NCBI GenBank assembly: GCA_028551475.1
Contig: CM052360.1
Coordinates: 2,468,501-2,532,500, forward strand
Direction: 5' to 3'
Origin: Casuarina equisetifolia
Taxonomy: Eukaryota; Streptophyta; Magnoliopsida; Fagales; Casuarinaceae
Length of the DNA stretch: 64,000 bases
Position 1 is the stretch's first letter. The number at the start of each line of letters is the position of its first letter. Below are positions 46,383 to 60,100 of this stretch, piece by piece. The position numbers and the translations under genes are program-made. The notes beneath the pieces were generated by a model that had not been told where the DNA came from, did no database searches, and saw only the letters and a list, made by a program, of their open reading frames with translations.

Positions 46383-48885
46383 TCAAGGAGGAAAAAGATC
46401 AATGGTAGTCTTCTGCATATTGACTCCCTCAAAGTAGGGCTTCAAACGCTGGCCATTCACCTTAAACGTGCCTTGGGTGTCATTTGCAACTTCTATTGCT
46501 CCATATGGGAATACCTTAGTGACTATGAAAAGGCCAGACCATCGAGACCGCAATTTAAGATGAGAGTGATAAAGTAATACTTTTTGGCCAACCACAAACT
46601 CTCTTTTTAATATGTGTTTGTCATGCCATCTTTTTGTTCGCTCCTTGTATATTTTGGCATTTTCATAGGCCTCATCTCGTAATTCCTGCAATTCATTCAG
46701 TTGTAACAATCGAGTTTCACCTGCAGACTGCATATCAAAGTTTAAAAATTTCAAAGCCCAGTATGCTTTATGCTCTAATTCATTCATAGTTTTTTCTAAA
46801 ATTCTCTTAATTTCCCTATTTGATATCTCAACTTGACCACTAGTCTGAGGGTGATAAGGGGTAGCAATCTTATGGGTAACCCCATACTTACCTAAAAGTG
46901 CTTCAAATTGTTTGTTGCAAAAATGGGTCCCTCTATCACTTATGATTGCCCTAGGGGTGCCAAAACAGATAAAAATATTTTTCTTTAAGAATTTAACCAC
47001 AACCTTAGCATCATTTATAGGCAATGCTACTACTTCTACCCACTTAGACACATACTCAACAGCCACCAAAATATACATATTTCCATAAGAAGGTGGAAAG
47101 GGTCCCATGAAGTCAATACCCCAAACATCAAATTACTCACACACAACAACATTGTTTAGAGGCATCTCATGTTTCCTAGAAATATTCCCAGTTCTTTGAC
47201 ATTGATCACATGCAACTACATATGAATATGCATCTCTAAAAAGTGTAGGCCAATAAAATCCAGATTGTAAAACCTTAGCTGCAGTTCTGGTGGCACCAAA
47301 ATGACCACTAGCTTCTCTAGCATGACAATGGTGTAGGATACTAGCCATCTCTTCCTCAGGAACACATCTCCTTATAACCTGGTCTACACATACTTTAAAC
47401 AAGAAAGGCTTTTCCCAAAAATAATGTTTGAGGTCAGAAAAGAATTTTTTTCTTTGTTGATATGACATTTCAGGAGGAAGAATATTATTTACCAAATAAT
47501 TGACAAAATCAGCATACCAGGGAATTTGGATGGATTGGAGAGCAAAAATGTTTTCGTCGGGAAATTCTTCCATAATCGGTTGATCTTCTTCCTTTAGATT
47601 GGGAATTCTGGACAAATGATCTGCAACTAGATTTTTGGTCCCTTTCTTATCCTTGATTTCCAAATCGAACTCTTGTAGCAAGAGAATCCACCTTATTAAC
47701 CTAGCTTTTGATTCTTTCTTTTCAAGTAGATGCTTGAAAGTAGAATGGTCAGAATAAACAATAACTTTGGAACCAATTAGATAAGAATGAAATTTATCAA
47801 AAGTAATTACTACTGCCAAAAGTTCTTTTTTTTGTTGTTGAATAATTCAATTGTGCACCTGACAAGGTTCGATTGGCATAGTAAATGGTCTGAAAAACTC
47901 CATTCTTTCGTTGTCCCAAAATAGCTCCTACTGCAAAATCACTAGCATCACATATTAGCTTAAAAGGTAAGTCCCATTCTGGTGCTGCCATGATTGGTGC
48001 TGATATTAACTTTTCTTTTAAAGTGTTAAAAGCCTGCAAGCATTCATCAGAAAAGTTATATTTCACATCTTTAACCAACAAACTTGAAAGAGGTATAGCG
48101 ATTTTAGAAAAATCTTTTATGAATCGCTTATAGAATCCTGCATGCCCTAAAAAGCCTCTAACAAGTTTCACTGATGTTGGTGGGGGCAGTTTTGCAATGA
48201 CCTCCACTTTAGCTCGATCAACCTCTAATCCTTTTTTAGATATCTTATGCCCAAGCACTATTCCTTCCTGCACCATAAAATGACACTTCTCCTAATTCAA
48301 AACAAGGTTAGTCTCCTTACACCTTTGTAAAACCCTTGCTAAATTATCTAAACAAATGTCAAATGATGAACCAAATATAGAAAAATCATCCATGAAAATC
48401 TCAATGAATTTTTCAACCATATTAGAAAAAATGGTCATCATGCATCTCTGAAAAGTGACTGGTGCATTACAAAGACCATAGAGCATTCTTCTAAAAGCAA
48501 AGGTACCATAAGGACAAGTGAAAGTGGTTTTCTCTTGATCTTCTAGTGCAATGTGAATTTGATTATACCCTGAATACCCATCAAGAAAGCAATAAAATTC
48601 ATGTCCTGCAAGCCTTTCTAACATTTGATCAATAAATGATAAAGGGAAATGATCTTTTCTAGTGGTATCATTTAGTTTTCTATAATCTATACACACACGC
48701 CATTCAGTAACTGTCCTAGTTGGAATCAATTCATTATTGTCATTTCTTTGAACAATCATACCTCCATTCTTTGGCACAACTTGCACAGGACTTACCCAGG
48801 GACTGTCTAAGATAGGATAAATGATCCCTGCATCAAGCAACTTGATTACCTTAGCCTTCACCACTTCTTGCATCTTTGGATTCAA
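46383..48885 (-). pseudogene. Element E reverse transcriptase, RNase H and integrase region
   Basis: Minus strand: reverse transcriptase with WRVCIDYRKLN and the active-site part FMDDFSIFG (about 48390), RNase H with KLICDASDFAVGAILGQ (about 47960), integrase zinc knuckle [12 protein letters not shown]...CDQCQRTG (about 47200-47330) and core [19 protein letters not shown] (about 46900-47108). Athila/Tat-type pol, part of a slightly broken element. Confidence 0.85.
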
Positions 48886-49970
48886 TCGCCTCTAAGGTTG
48901 AATAGTAGCTTTGTACTGCTTTTCCATCAAAATCTTGTGCATGCAAAGTGAAGGATTAATTCCCTTGATGTCAGCTATTTTCCATCCAATTGCTCTTTTA
49001 TGCTCTTTCAACACCTGAAGTAATTTCTCTTCCATTGATTCTGTCAAAGAAGAAGATATGATTACTGGCAAAGTAGAAACTTCATCTAAATAAACATATT
49101 TCAAATGAGAAGGTAAGGGCTTGAGTTCAAGAGTTGGGGGCTCTTCAATTGATGACTTAGGTTTTGTCATGTGTTGTCCCAACTCCTCAAACTTTATTGC
49201 CTTTTGCTGTGAATATGGTGGATTTGCTTCCATGAGATTGGCATACTCCTGTATCTTTTTGCTTTCAATTTCCTCATTCTTTGGGTGAACCAAGCATGCT
49301 TCAAGTGGATCCTTAAAAGCTTTTTCCTGAAAAATCTTATTCACAAACTTATTAATTGTCTCAACCCTAAAGCAAGAACTATCATCAGATGGATGTTTCA
49401 TAGTAGTAAAAACATTAAAAGTGACAGAATCATTTTGAACTCTTAATATTAACTTCCCTTGTTGTACATCAATCAAAGCTCTTCCTGTTGCTAGAAAAGG
49501 TCGACCTAAGATAAGTGGTACCTCAAAGTCCTCCTCCATGTCAAGTACTATAAAATCTACAGGAAAAATGAATTTGTCAACTTTTACCAATACATCTTCT
49601 ACAATGCCCCTCGGATATTTAATTGATCGATCAGCCAATTGTAGGGACACTGTGGTTGGCTTCACTTCACCCAATCCTAATTTTTTGAAAATAGAAAAAG
49701 GCATTAGATTAATAGTAGCTCCTAAATCACATAATGCCTTATCAAAGTGAGAATCTCCAATAGTACAAGGAATTGTAAAACTCCCTGAATCTTTTAATTT
49801 TGGAGGTAGTTTGTTTTGTAAGATGACTGAGCATTCTTCAGTTAGCTTCACAGTTTCATACTCTTCCAGCTTCCTTTTGTTTTTCAATATCTCCTTAAGA
49901 AATTTTGCATAATTGGGCATTTGAGCTAATGCATCTGCAAAAGGAATGTTAATATGCAATTTTTTAAATA
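48886..49970 (-). pseudogene. Element E protease region
   Basis: Minus strand, about 355 residues with the retropepsin-like ALCDLGATINLMP (the Asp is followed by Leu-Gly instead of Ser-Gly, as known in Athila relatives) and PLILGRPFL. Confidence 0.8.
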
Positions 49971-51620
49971 CATCAAGAAATTTAAAAAATTACTTATCTA
50001 TTTTATGTTGCTGGAGTCTCTGAGGAAATGGAACTGGAGGCATATAAGGCTTGGGATTATCAGGGAATAATGTCCTCTTGGTTACCTCCTCAGGCTGTGT
50101 GCTAACATCATCTTCCTTATCCCTGATATTTTCCTTCTCAACGTTATCTTTTCCCACTTGTTTGACATTTCTCAAGGTTATTACCTTTGCATCTTCTATA
50201 GGATTCTTCTCTGTGTTACTTGGCAATGAACCTTGTTGTCTTCCAAAAATCATATTAGCCAACTGACCTATTTGCACCTCTAAATTTTGAATTGAAGCTT
50301 CTTGGTTTTGCATTCTTGTTTCATTGTTCTGTAACATCTTGGCAACCATTTCCTCTAAGTTAGGCTTCTTTTCTTTTGGTTGCCTGAACCCTGGTGGTGG
50401 CCTCGTTGCATTAGAATTACTCCATGAAAAATTTGGGTGGTTACGCCATCCCGGATTGTAAGTGTTGGAGTATGGATTATTTTATGGCCTATTTGAATTT
50501 CCAACATAATTAGCATCTTCGCTACCCTGTGCAAAGGTGTTACCTACTTGGCACTCTATGCTTGCATGTCCTCCACCACAATGATCACATAATATGTTCT
50601 GAATCCTCATGACTGGAGCACTCAAGTTATCTATTTTCTTGTTAAGTTTTTCAATTTGTGCATACATTGTAGTGTAAGCATCTACTTCATGAATTCCACT
50701 AGCTTTCCTCACTAGTGACCTCTCAGTAGGCCATTGATAACTATTATTTGTCATTTCCTCCAAAAGATCATATGCTTCTTCTGGTGTTTTATTGTTCAAA
50801 GCCTCTCCTGCGGCTGCATCAAGCATAAAATGAAGATTTGTACTAGACCCATTATAGAAAGTTTGTACTCGTAACCATATGGGTAGTCCATGTTGTGGAC
50901 ATTTTCTTAAAAGCTCCTTGAATCTTTCCCAAGCTTCATACAATGATTTATTGTCCATCTGCATAAAAGCGGTAATATCGTTACACATTTTTGCAGATTT
51001 TGCTAGAGGAAAGAACTTACTAAGAAATTTCTGAGCCAAATCATCCCATGTTGTAATTGATCCTGCAGGAAGAGAAGAAAGCCAACTTTTAGCTTTGTCT
51101 CTTAAAGAAAATGGGAATAGCCTTAATCTAACAACATCATCTATGACTCTATTGTATTTAATCATGTCACAGATTTCAAGAAAAGCATCAATGTGAGCAT
51201 TTGGATCATCAGTTGGTAGCCCATAAAATTGCACAGAATTTTGAAGCATCTGAATGAGTGCTAGCTTGATTTCAAAGTTGTTTGCTTGAATTGCAAGCCT
51301 TTTGATGCTTGATGTGGCACCCTGAACTGTTGGTACAACATATTCTTTTAGAAGCTTGCGTGGATCATCATTCTCTGCCATTTTTGTAGCTTCACTTCTT
51401 TGTTCTCTTAGCTCCTTTCGTTGCTTTCTGACTCTGCGTTCAATTTCTAGGTCAAGATTAACAAGTTTTTCTCTTTGGCTACGGGTCATGCACGTCTGTA
51501 ACAATCCTGAAAAGTAGCAACTAAAAAAATGATTGATTTTTTTAATTAATTTTTTAATGTAAAAATAACAATAATAAAGCATAGCAAAAATAAAATCTAA
51601 CAAAACAAAAAAAATCAATT
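49971..51620 (-). pseudogene. Element E gag region
   Basis: Minus strand: Athila-type retrotransposon gag (FPFSLRDKAKSWLSSLPAGS, SLYEAWERFKELLRKCP), followed by a zinc-knuckle-like CDHCGGGHASIEC (about 50555-50595). Largely open. Confidence 0.85.
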
Positions 51621-51719
51621 TTTTTAAAGAAAATAAAAACTAGATTAAACTTAGAATTATTCGGTATTAATATTAACGAGTAGTAAAACAACCAATCCTC
51701 AGCAACGGCGCCAAAAACT

Positions 51720-53134
51720 TGTTCGGTGAATTTTAAATGCAAGTGAACATATCGAACAAGTAATATAATGATAAGAAAAGTATCCTCTCACGAAGATTGG
51801 TGAATACTAAACTAATTAAGTACTAACGATGAATTAATCCTAAAATTTATCTAGCAAATCAAAATATTGTTGATGATGAATTAAAATTTAAAACTTTCAA
51901 AATGAAAACTCAAGACTAATTAAAATTAAATCCAAGTAAGAAAAAATAAGATGAGAAACATATTAGAGCTTCCGATTTCACCATAACTACTAAATATGAA
52001 TTTTCATAGTTTATGCCTACAAGAATGATATTACTCATGTGATGGCGGAACTTCCTAATTTATTTACTATCCTATGTCTAGGTATAATAAACCTATTTAG
52101 TTCATTAATTTACTATATCTCTATATGTGAATTGAAACAAACCAAATGCATTAGGATTTGTGAATATTCATGGTTTACAATAAATCTTTCGATCATCTTA
52201 TCACCAAAAGCCATACAAATAACATGGTATATGTCTATTTACATTTAATTCATGATTATATATTATAAGAAGCAATTGCATATTATTACCTCTCAGTCTC
52301 AAATATGTACATCAAATCATTCAAGTGGTGGCCAATCACTTAAAAGCATTAAGCATAATAATATATAACTCACATAAATAAAATATCTTGCACAACATAA
52401 AAACTTATAAAATTCACATCATCATAGTTAAGCTACATCTTCGCTCTAACAAAAGAAGTTTAGAACATAATAAAATAACAAACCAAAGCAATAGTAGAAA
52501 TTAAGCAAAACATCTTAAATAAAAAAAAGGAAAGTTGTTACTACATTGTCTTTTCTTTAAGAATTCTTTACAGAATTCCTACAATTCAAGAATGATAAGA
52601 AGTAGAGGGAAGCTTTCGCACCTATATTTCTCTTTTTCTTTCTTGGTTTTCTCTTTCTTCTCTCACTTTTTCTCTCTTCCTTGGTTGGTTTCGGCGGCAA
52701 CAAGCAGCTTCTTCTTCTTTTCTCTCTCTTCTCTCTCTTCTTTTCTTGTGTGGCGCCTTCTCCCCTTTTAATTCACGTTCCTTTGCCTTTTTATGTTATT
52801 TTGGGACGTGTGTCCTAATATTCTCCCTTAGTATTTCACTTTTTTGCCCCTTTTCCTTTATTTCCTTTCTTGTCCTTTTTTGTCCTTTTTCTCCTCTTTT
52901 GCTACTTTACACGTTGCCTCCTCTTTTCTTCTTTTGACTTCTTTTTCTTTCCTTGTCTTCTTCACGTGCCTTTTTGTAACTTTTTCTTCCTTTATTTCTT
53001 TTGCTCTTTTGGGGTTTGTTGCATAAATAACACCAATTTACATAAATATATCAAAACTTAAATATTATCTTATAAAACTTGTATTATTTATATCTTAAAA
53101 TAGTCAAAATAACTCTATAAAAATAAAGTTATCA
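51720..53134 (-). repeat. Element E right (5') LTR
   Basis: 1415 bases matching 43337-44765. The primer site lies six bases from its inner edge. Confidence 0.9.
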
Positions 53135-53139
53135 AGGTG

Positions 53140-56100
53140 GTAAGTTGGCAAGCCAGGGGTTATGCAAGGGAGTAAAGGTACTTCTCTAAGGGGCAAGATG
53201 GAGATGGATTTTTATTTGTTATCTTTACAGGGTACAAAAGTAGTATTTGGTGTACAATGGTTAAGTACTTTAGGAAAGATCACGTGGGATTTTGCATCTA
53301 TGGAGATGAGCTTTTATATGAAGGGAAATTTAATTAAGCTTAAGGGGGGTAGCGGTGAAGAGACTGAAGGTGAGAAGAAATCCTAGGAGTGGGAAGAATT
53401 GGTGGGGAATTATTAAGAGGGGATAGAAGTGAGAAACCTAGAGGGCACATTACTCATGGTTAGTAGGGAAGAGAGCAAACAGGGGAGAAGAATTATGAAG
53501 GTTGGAGGGGCTGTAGAATAGAAGGGTGGTGCAGAATTGCTGGCAATACTAGAACAATATAAGGATTTGTTTCAAGAGCCCTTGGGGCTACCACCAAAGA
53601 GGTTCCATGATCATAAAATTCTTCTCAAAGAAAGGATAAGCGCTGTGTCAATAAGCCTCTATAGGTATCCTTACCATCAGAAAATAGAAATAGAGAAAAT
53701 TGTAAAGGAGTTATTGGCAGTAGGAACCATCAAGCCAAGTAACAATCCTTACTCAGCACCCGTTCTATTGGTAAAAAAATCAGATGGTGGATGGTGATTA
53801 TGTGTGGACTATAGAGCTCTTAACAAGCAAACCATCAAGGATAAATTTCCTATACCCACAGTAGACGAGTTAAAGGGAGCCCAAGTATTTTCTAAGCTGG
53901 ATTTGTGATCAGGTTACTACTAGATTAGAATGGACCCTAAGGATATTCAAAAAACAACCTTTAGGACTCACCATGGGCATTATGAATTCATGGTAATGCC
54001 TTTTGGATTAGTTAATGCCCCATCTTCTTTTCAAGCCCTCATGAACTCAGTTTTTAAGGAGCTCCTTAGAAGGACAACCTTGGTATTCTTTGATGATATC
54101 TTGGTTTATAGTAATGATTAGGCAAAGCACTTGATTCACTTGGGGGAGGTGTTTGAGAGGCTGAGAAACCATAAGCTGTTTGTAAAAAGATCAAAATGTG
54201 CCTTTGGACAAAGTTCTGTTAGTTTCCTAGGCCATGTTGTATCGGGTGAAGGGTTGACTGTAGAAGTAGAAAAAATAAAAGTAGTGTTGGAGTGGCCTTG
54301 TCCTAAAAATGTGAAGGTACTAAGAGGATTTTTGGGTTTGACTAGGTATTACAGAAGGTTTGTGAAGGGTTATGGAAGTATGGTTGAGCCATTGACAAAA
54401 TTGCTAAAGAAAGACACATTTGGATGGAACATGGCTGCTCAAGAAGCATTCCAGACTTTAAAGAAGTTACTCACTGAAACTCCAGTATTAGCCCTCCCTG
54501 ATTTCACTAAACCCTTTGTTATAAAATGTGATGTAAGTAATTGTGGAGGAGGGGCTGTTCTGGTGCAAGAAGCTAAACCTATAGCTTATTTTAGTAAAGG
54601 ATTGCATGGGAAGAATGTTACCCTGTCAACCTATGATAAGGAGATGTTATCCCTCATCTTGGCAGTCCAATAGTGGAGGCACTATCTACTGGGGAGGCCC
54701 TTCATTGTGAGGACAAACCAGAAAAGCTTAAAGTATCTTTGGGAACAGAAAATTGCCACCCCTGCCCAACAACATTGGTTAGCAAAGCTTATGGGATATG
54801 ACTTCTCTATAGAGTATAAATCGGGTAGGGAGAATGGGGCTGCAGATGCCCTCTTCAAAAGAGGAGAAGTTGATACGGAAGGGATGTTAAAAGCAATATC
54901 TAATCCCTTGCCACTATGGTTAGAGGCTGTGAAAGAGGAAGTGCAAAATCATGTAGCTACCAGAGAGCTTAGCAAGAACATTGAGGTAGGAGAAGTAGTG
55001 GGGCCATGGGAGTTTAGAGAAGGGGTAATATTTTGGAAAGGAAGGATTTATTTACTGAAAGACTCAACCCTAATAGATACTGTCCTTAAGGAGTTTCACC
55101 AAGGAACACATGAGGGGTATCATAAGACGTTCCAAAGGATTAAGGCTGTTTTTTTTCTGGAAGCACATTAGCAGAGACGTCCAGAGTTTTATCAGACAGT
55201 GCAATGTATGCCAACAACATAAGTGGGAGAACTTGTTACCGCCAGGTCTTCTTCAGCCTCTCCTCATCCCCGATCAAATTTGGACAGACATATCTATGGA
55301 CTTCATATATGGTTTGCCTAACTCTCAAGGTAAAACCTCCATCTTTGTTGTAATAGATAGGTTATCCAAGTTTGGCCATTTTATCCTTATCTATCACCCT
55401 TACACAGCCCTTGCCACAACCCAGATCTTTTTTGAGAATATTTTTAAACTATATGGCATGCCTAAGTCTATAATGAGTGATCGAAGGGCCACCGTCACTA
55501 GCCTATTTTGGCAAGAGCTATTTAGGCTTCAAGGGACTAGCTTTAATATGTCATCAGCATACCATCCTCAATCAGATGGTCAAACTGAGGTAGCCAATAG
55601 GATAATCCAGATGTACTTGAGATGCTTCATAGGAGATAGGCTAAAAGACTGGTGTAAGTGGCTACCGTGGGCTTCCTATTGCTACAACACTAGTATACAA
55701 GTGACTAGCAGAAAAACCCCTTATGAGATAGTGTATGGGAAGCTGCCCCCTACTCTACTTATGTTCCAGGAGCCACCCCAGTAGAATCAGTGGAAAGGGA
55801 ACTCTATGATAGGGATCAAGTTCTGAAATAACTAAAAGAAAAGTTGGCTACTGCCAAAAATTGAATGAAGGGATAGTATGATCGGAAGAAGAGAGACTTC
55901 CAACTCAACATTGGCAACAAGGTTTATCTTCGACTACAACCTTACAGACAAGTGTTAGTGGCAATGAGAAAGGGCAATAAGCTGAAACCAAGGTTTTACG
56001 GTCCCTTTAAGATAGAACAAAAGGTAGGAGAGGTAGCCTACAAGCTGAAGTTACCACTAGGGTCAAGAATCCATCCGGTGATCCACATCTCCAATTTGAA

Positions 56101-56345
56101 AAAGTATTTGGGAAGTATTGACGTGGTGCTAGGAGAACTACCAGAAGTTCTAGCTAATGGAGAAAGTATTACTGCCACTCCTAAGGCTATCTTAGATGAG
56201 GGGAGCAAGAAGGGGGTAAGGGAGATCCTAGTGCATTGGCACGAGCTATCACCTACAAGTGCTACTTGGAAAGAGTTGGAGGACATGAAGGCTAGGTTCC
56301 CTTCTCTTGACCTTGAGGACAAGGTCAATTCTAAAAAGGGAGGTC
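53140..56345 (+). pseudogene. Element D reverse transcriptase, RNase H, integrase and chromodomain region
   Basis: Reverse transcriptase with RYPYHQKIEIEKIVKELL and the active site FFDDILVYS (near 54095), RNase H (FVIKCDVSNCGGGAVL near 54515), integrase (CNVCQQHKWENLLPPGLLQP near 55210, HPQSDGQTEVANR near 55570) and a chromodomain-like C end (to about 56320). Interrupted several times. Confidence 0.8.
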
Positions 56346-56891
56346 TATTGTGTATCCCAACTGTCAGAGGTTAAGAAGATGGCTTAACCCCAGCTCAGCA
56401 GATCCATGTGAACCAAACCACAGAAGATCCTTTACTCGTGACCTTCCCTTACCGTGCTAAAGTGGGAGAATTGAGCAACACCGGGAGTCATCTGACAGAG
56501 GAAGCGTAAGGACAACCCAGAACAGTGAGAAGGAAGATAGGAGGTCCAATCTGTGTAAGAATAGCCCATGCTTTTGGTATTTTGTTGTATCTTTTGCTAT
56601 ACTGTGAAACCTAGGCCCTTACGTCAGAAATGGCGGGGCAAGAGAAGTATAAATGCTGTTTTTGTAATGATTTGGGCATGAATGAATTTGTCTTCCTCTC
56701 ATTAAGGTATAGTCTCCCTTTAGAGGCTGTGAGGTTCCAGACTCCCTCTATAGAGCCAGATTTCTATTCCGTTTTCTCCCTTCGTATTTACACCATAGGT
56801 CGTGGGGGAAAGAAGAAGTTTGTCTCGCTTGATTTGCAAGACTACTATGTACAACGCCTTTTAACAAGGGGGTTTGCTAAATCACACAACA
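56346..56891 (+). repeat. Element D 3' LTR
   Basis: 546 bases matching 41573-42120, followed by the TAGTG duplication and the rest of the SAD4 leader. Confidence 0.88.
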
Positions 56892-57185
56892 TAGTGCTAC
56901 CCAAACTCGATCCTACTACTCCTTGCAACAACAACAGTTTGCTGCGAATTATTCTGGGTTAAGTGTTCATGTATTTGCATCATTGCTTGGGATGAGTTTC
57001 TGATGTTCATTGTTTACAGTCAACCGTGTTCTTTGCTTTTTTACGTGACTGAACTCTCATTACTACAACCAAGTCAAGTAGTATAAAACTTTCGAGTTTC
57101 TTTGACTTCTTTACTGTTTAACGTTGATGGCTTTTTATTTTTCAGAGCGCAGTTGTAAAGAAAAGCGCAGGTTAAGAAAGAAGAC

Positions 57186-60100
57186 ATGGCTGTAAACTGC
57201 AACTTTGCCTTTCACTCCTTTCCATCAGTTGCCGTCCCACCTGGGAGAGCTCAAAGATCTCCCAAGTTTTCTATGATTTCTCCTTTCTACTCCAGTTCTA
57301 AGTTAGTCCATTCTTCAAATATCTCATTAGTTTACGAAGAAATGATGAATAACTCGTCTTAACAGTTAGTTTTATTTTTTTAACTGAATTCTAGGGGAAA
57401 AGCGATGTCTCCAGGCGGTGGTAGAGTAGCTAACGGTAATGCAGTCGGTTCTATGCCACCAGAAAAGGTTGAAATCTTCAGATCCATGGAGGAGTGGGTC
57501 AGAGGTAACGTCTTACCTCTCCTGAAACCTGTGGAGGAAGCTTGGCAACCGCAAACTTTTTGCGGGATCCCACCTCCAATGGATTCATTGACCAAGTCAA
57601 TGAGCTCAGGCAGAGAACTAAGGAAATCCTGGACGAGTACTTAGTTGTCTTAGTCGGCGATATGATCACAGAAGAAGCCCTCCTAACATACCGCGCTATT
57701 ATCAATGGAACAGAAATTTTCCATGATAAAACGTGCTGCGACAACACAACTTGGGCAACATGGGCTCAAGGGTGGAGTGCAGAAGAAAACCGGCACGGTG
57801 ATCTTCTGAACAAGTATCTCTTCCTTTCTGGGTGGGTGGACATGACAAAAATCGAGAAGACAACTCACTATATGATATTGTCGAGAATGGTAAGAAGCTA
57901 ACATGCTTCATAGAGTTTTTTTTTTTTTGGCGCTAACTAAAGAATTTATATATAAAATACATCAATACAATATGATTGTGAGTATACTCCTATGAAAAGA
58001 CCTTACACAACATTACATCATATCAAAAATGCCATCCTCAAGCCTTCAAACATGTTGGACAAACATGTCTTGAGCAATTTTAAGTATCTTTGTAAAATAA
58101 GGAAATCTATCTCTTGTAAACCTTTTGATAGTTTCAAGAATTATACATTTAGAATTCTTATTGTTTCTAAATATCTTATCATTCCAAATAGCATAAACAT
58201 AATATAAAAATTCAAATCTAACAAAACATTGCTTGAAAGCTTTTCCCTTTTGCATGATGAAGGAATCACCCAATCCTTAATTAGTAATAAATAAAAGAAT
58301 CTCAAATATTTTAAGGAGGGACCCCTAACTTAGTGATGTTCTCTAAGCCAAACCATAACCGGTAGTCCCACCAGTCATGGGCTTGAGTCCCCTCCTTCTA
58401 CCTAGGTGTGTGCATAAAAAAAAATCTTAATTAGCAAGATAAGAATGATAACATTACATCAAGTATAGCTTCCAATTATGACCAAATTACAATTGAGTAG
58501 AGACAACATGAAAAGATGTGATTTTGAGATTCATAAAAAATATTATACATATAGTAACTTTTATCTCTTTTATCTTTAAGAAAGTAGAGTCTATCCTTTG
58601 TGGCTAATCAATTCTAAATTGCCAAACATACTATCATTGAATGTTGAAGGACGCAAGCCTAAACCACACAATTTTAGACAAATAAACTCTAGCTTATTGG
58701 GGAATGAGAGATTTTCATGTTGAATTCATTAATAACTTTCTATCTATTGCTATAGTCTATATAAGCTTATCTTCTTTTATGTCATCAGAATTTGGAATAA
58801 CATTGATATTACTTGTGAGCACCTCTCATTCATAAGTAAATTTCATTCCTAATTTCTCACTATCAATGAAACCTTTGCATGTCTTGGAATTCCTGAAGAG
58901 AGAATGACTTGCTCTCCAATTCTACTAGCTAGTGGTTCTTCAGCTAGCCAATAGTCATCCTAGAGTGAGACTAATTTTTCATTTTCTACCATCCACTTCA
59001 TTTGATTTGCAACCAAAAACCTAATCTTAAGAATCTTTCTCCATGTCCAAGTGTCATTCTCCATTTGTACACTCCAAAAGGATTGATTTTTGACAAGATA
59101 AGAGTTCACTCATGAGACCCAGATGCTGGAGGTCATTAACTTTCATATATGCTTTGTTTAAGCAATTCCATTTCAATCCTTAACCTTTTGAATTCTAAAA
59201 CCACCTTCAACTTTTCTAGCACATACTTCTTCTTAAGCCACTTTGGCACCATGTATCTTCCATTTTGGGCTTATCCACAAAAATCTTTCCATCACTTTGT
59301 CCATCTTGTTTGATATTTTGCTAGAAAGTATGAAAAAGCTTCTTAGAAAGTTGCCCACAAGGCTTCTTATAAAATAATTTTTTAAATATGTATTTATAAA
59401 AACATAAAAAATTAGTATTTTAATTAATGTCAGATATGCATAGTCTTTAACATGCTCCTTTATTTTATGAAAGGAGATATGTTTAGTGAGAACTCAATCC
59501 ATAAGGAAAAATATGTATTATTTAAAATTTCCATTTAAATATTGTGTTAAACTTAGTTTATAAGAGAGGATAATATGTTCACATACAAGAACATAATATT
59601 TCAATATGTTAGTAATACAAGAGATATGCTAAATTCAACAAAAATGATTGATTATTCTGATGCAAAATGATTAGCACGGAGATTAAAGTCTTTCTATTTC
59701 ATATTGAAACCTCATTTAAAGGCTCCGAGTTGTCTATACACTATCAAACAATTCTTAGGACGTCCTCCAACTACTTTTATACACCGTTAGATTTTGAATA
59801 TTTTTAGGACAGTCTATAAAAGTTTCGAGTTAATGTCCCCTTTCTCTCAGGATGCTGTCGCTGGGATAAGTCCCTGCTACTTTACTATCCACACATCTTT
59901 TCAAGAGAGAGCAACATTTATCTCCCATGCTAATACAGCCAAGCTTGCCATGAAGCACGGGGACAAAAGGCTTGCCCAAATCTGTGGCACAATTGCAGCT
60001 GATGAGAAGCGCCATGAATCTGCTTATAACAAAATAGTAGGGAAACTTTTTGAGCTTGGTCCAGATGAAACGGTCATGGCCTTTGCCGACATGATGAGGA

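Larger units (their letters stand above)
43337..53134 (-). mobile_element. Ty3/gypsy Athila-type retrotransposon E, nested in D
   Basis: 9.8 kb on the minus strand with LTRs of about 1.42 kb and the perfect target duplication AGGTG (43332-43336 and 53135-53139). On the minus strand the primer site TGGCGCCGTTGC (51702-51713) is the type used by Athila/Tat elements. Gag, protease, reverse transcriptase, RNase H and integrase have long open stretches. A 1.6 kb region after integrase has no env-like frame. The LTRs are about 97 percent alike by eye, so this is the youngest large element here. Nearly whole, with only a few breaks. Confidence 0.92.
41573..56891 (+). mobile_element. Ty3/gypsy chromovirus-type retrotransposon D in the SAD4 leader
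   Basis: 15.3 kb from end to end, of which 9.8 kb is nested element E. LTRs of about 547 bases flank it with the target duplication TAGTG (41568-41572 and 56892-56896). The primer site TGGCATCAGAGCC lies three bases after the 5' LTR, and a purine tract precedes the 3' LTR. Gag, protease, reverse transcriptase, RNase H, integrase and a chromodomain-like C end (ILVHWHELSPTSATWKE) are seen, typical of plant chromoviruses. LTR divergence is of the order of 5 percent or more. It is broken at numerous places besides the nested insertion. Confidence 0.9.
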
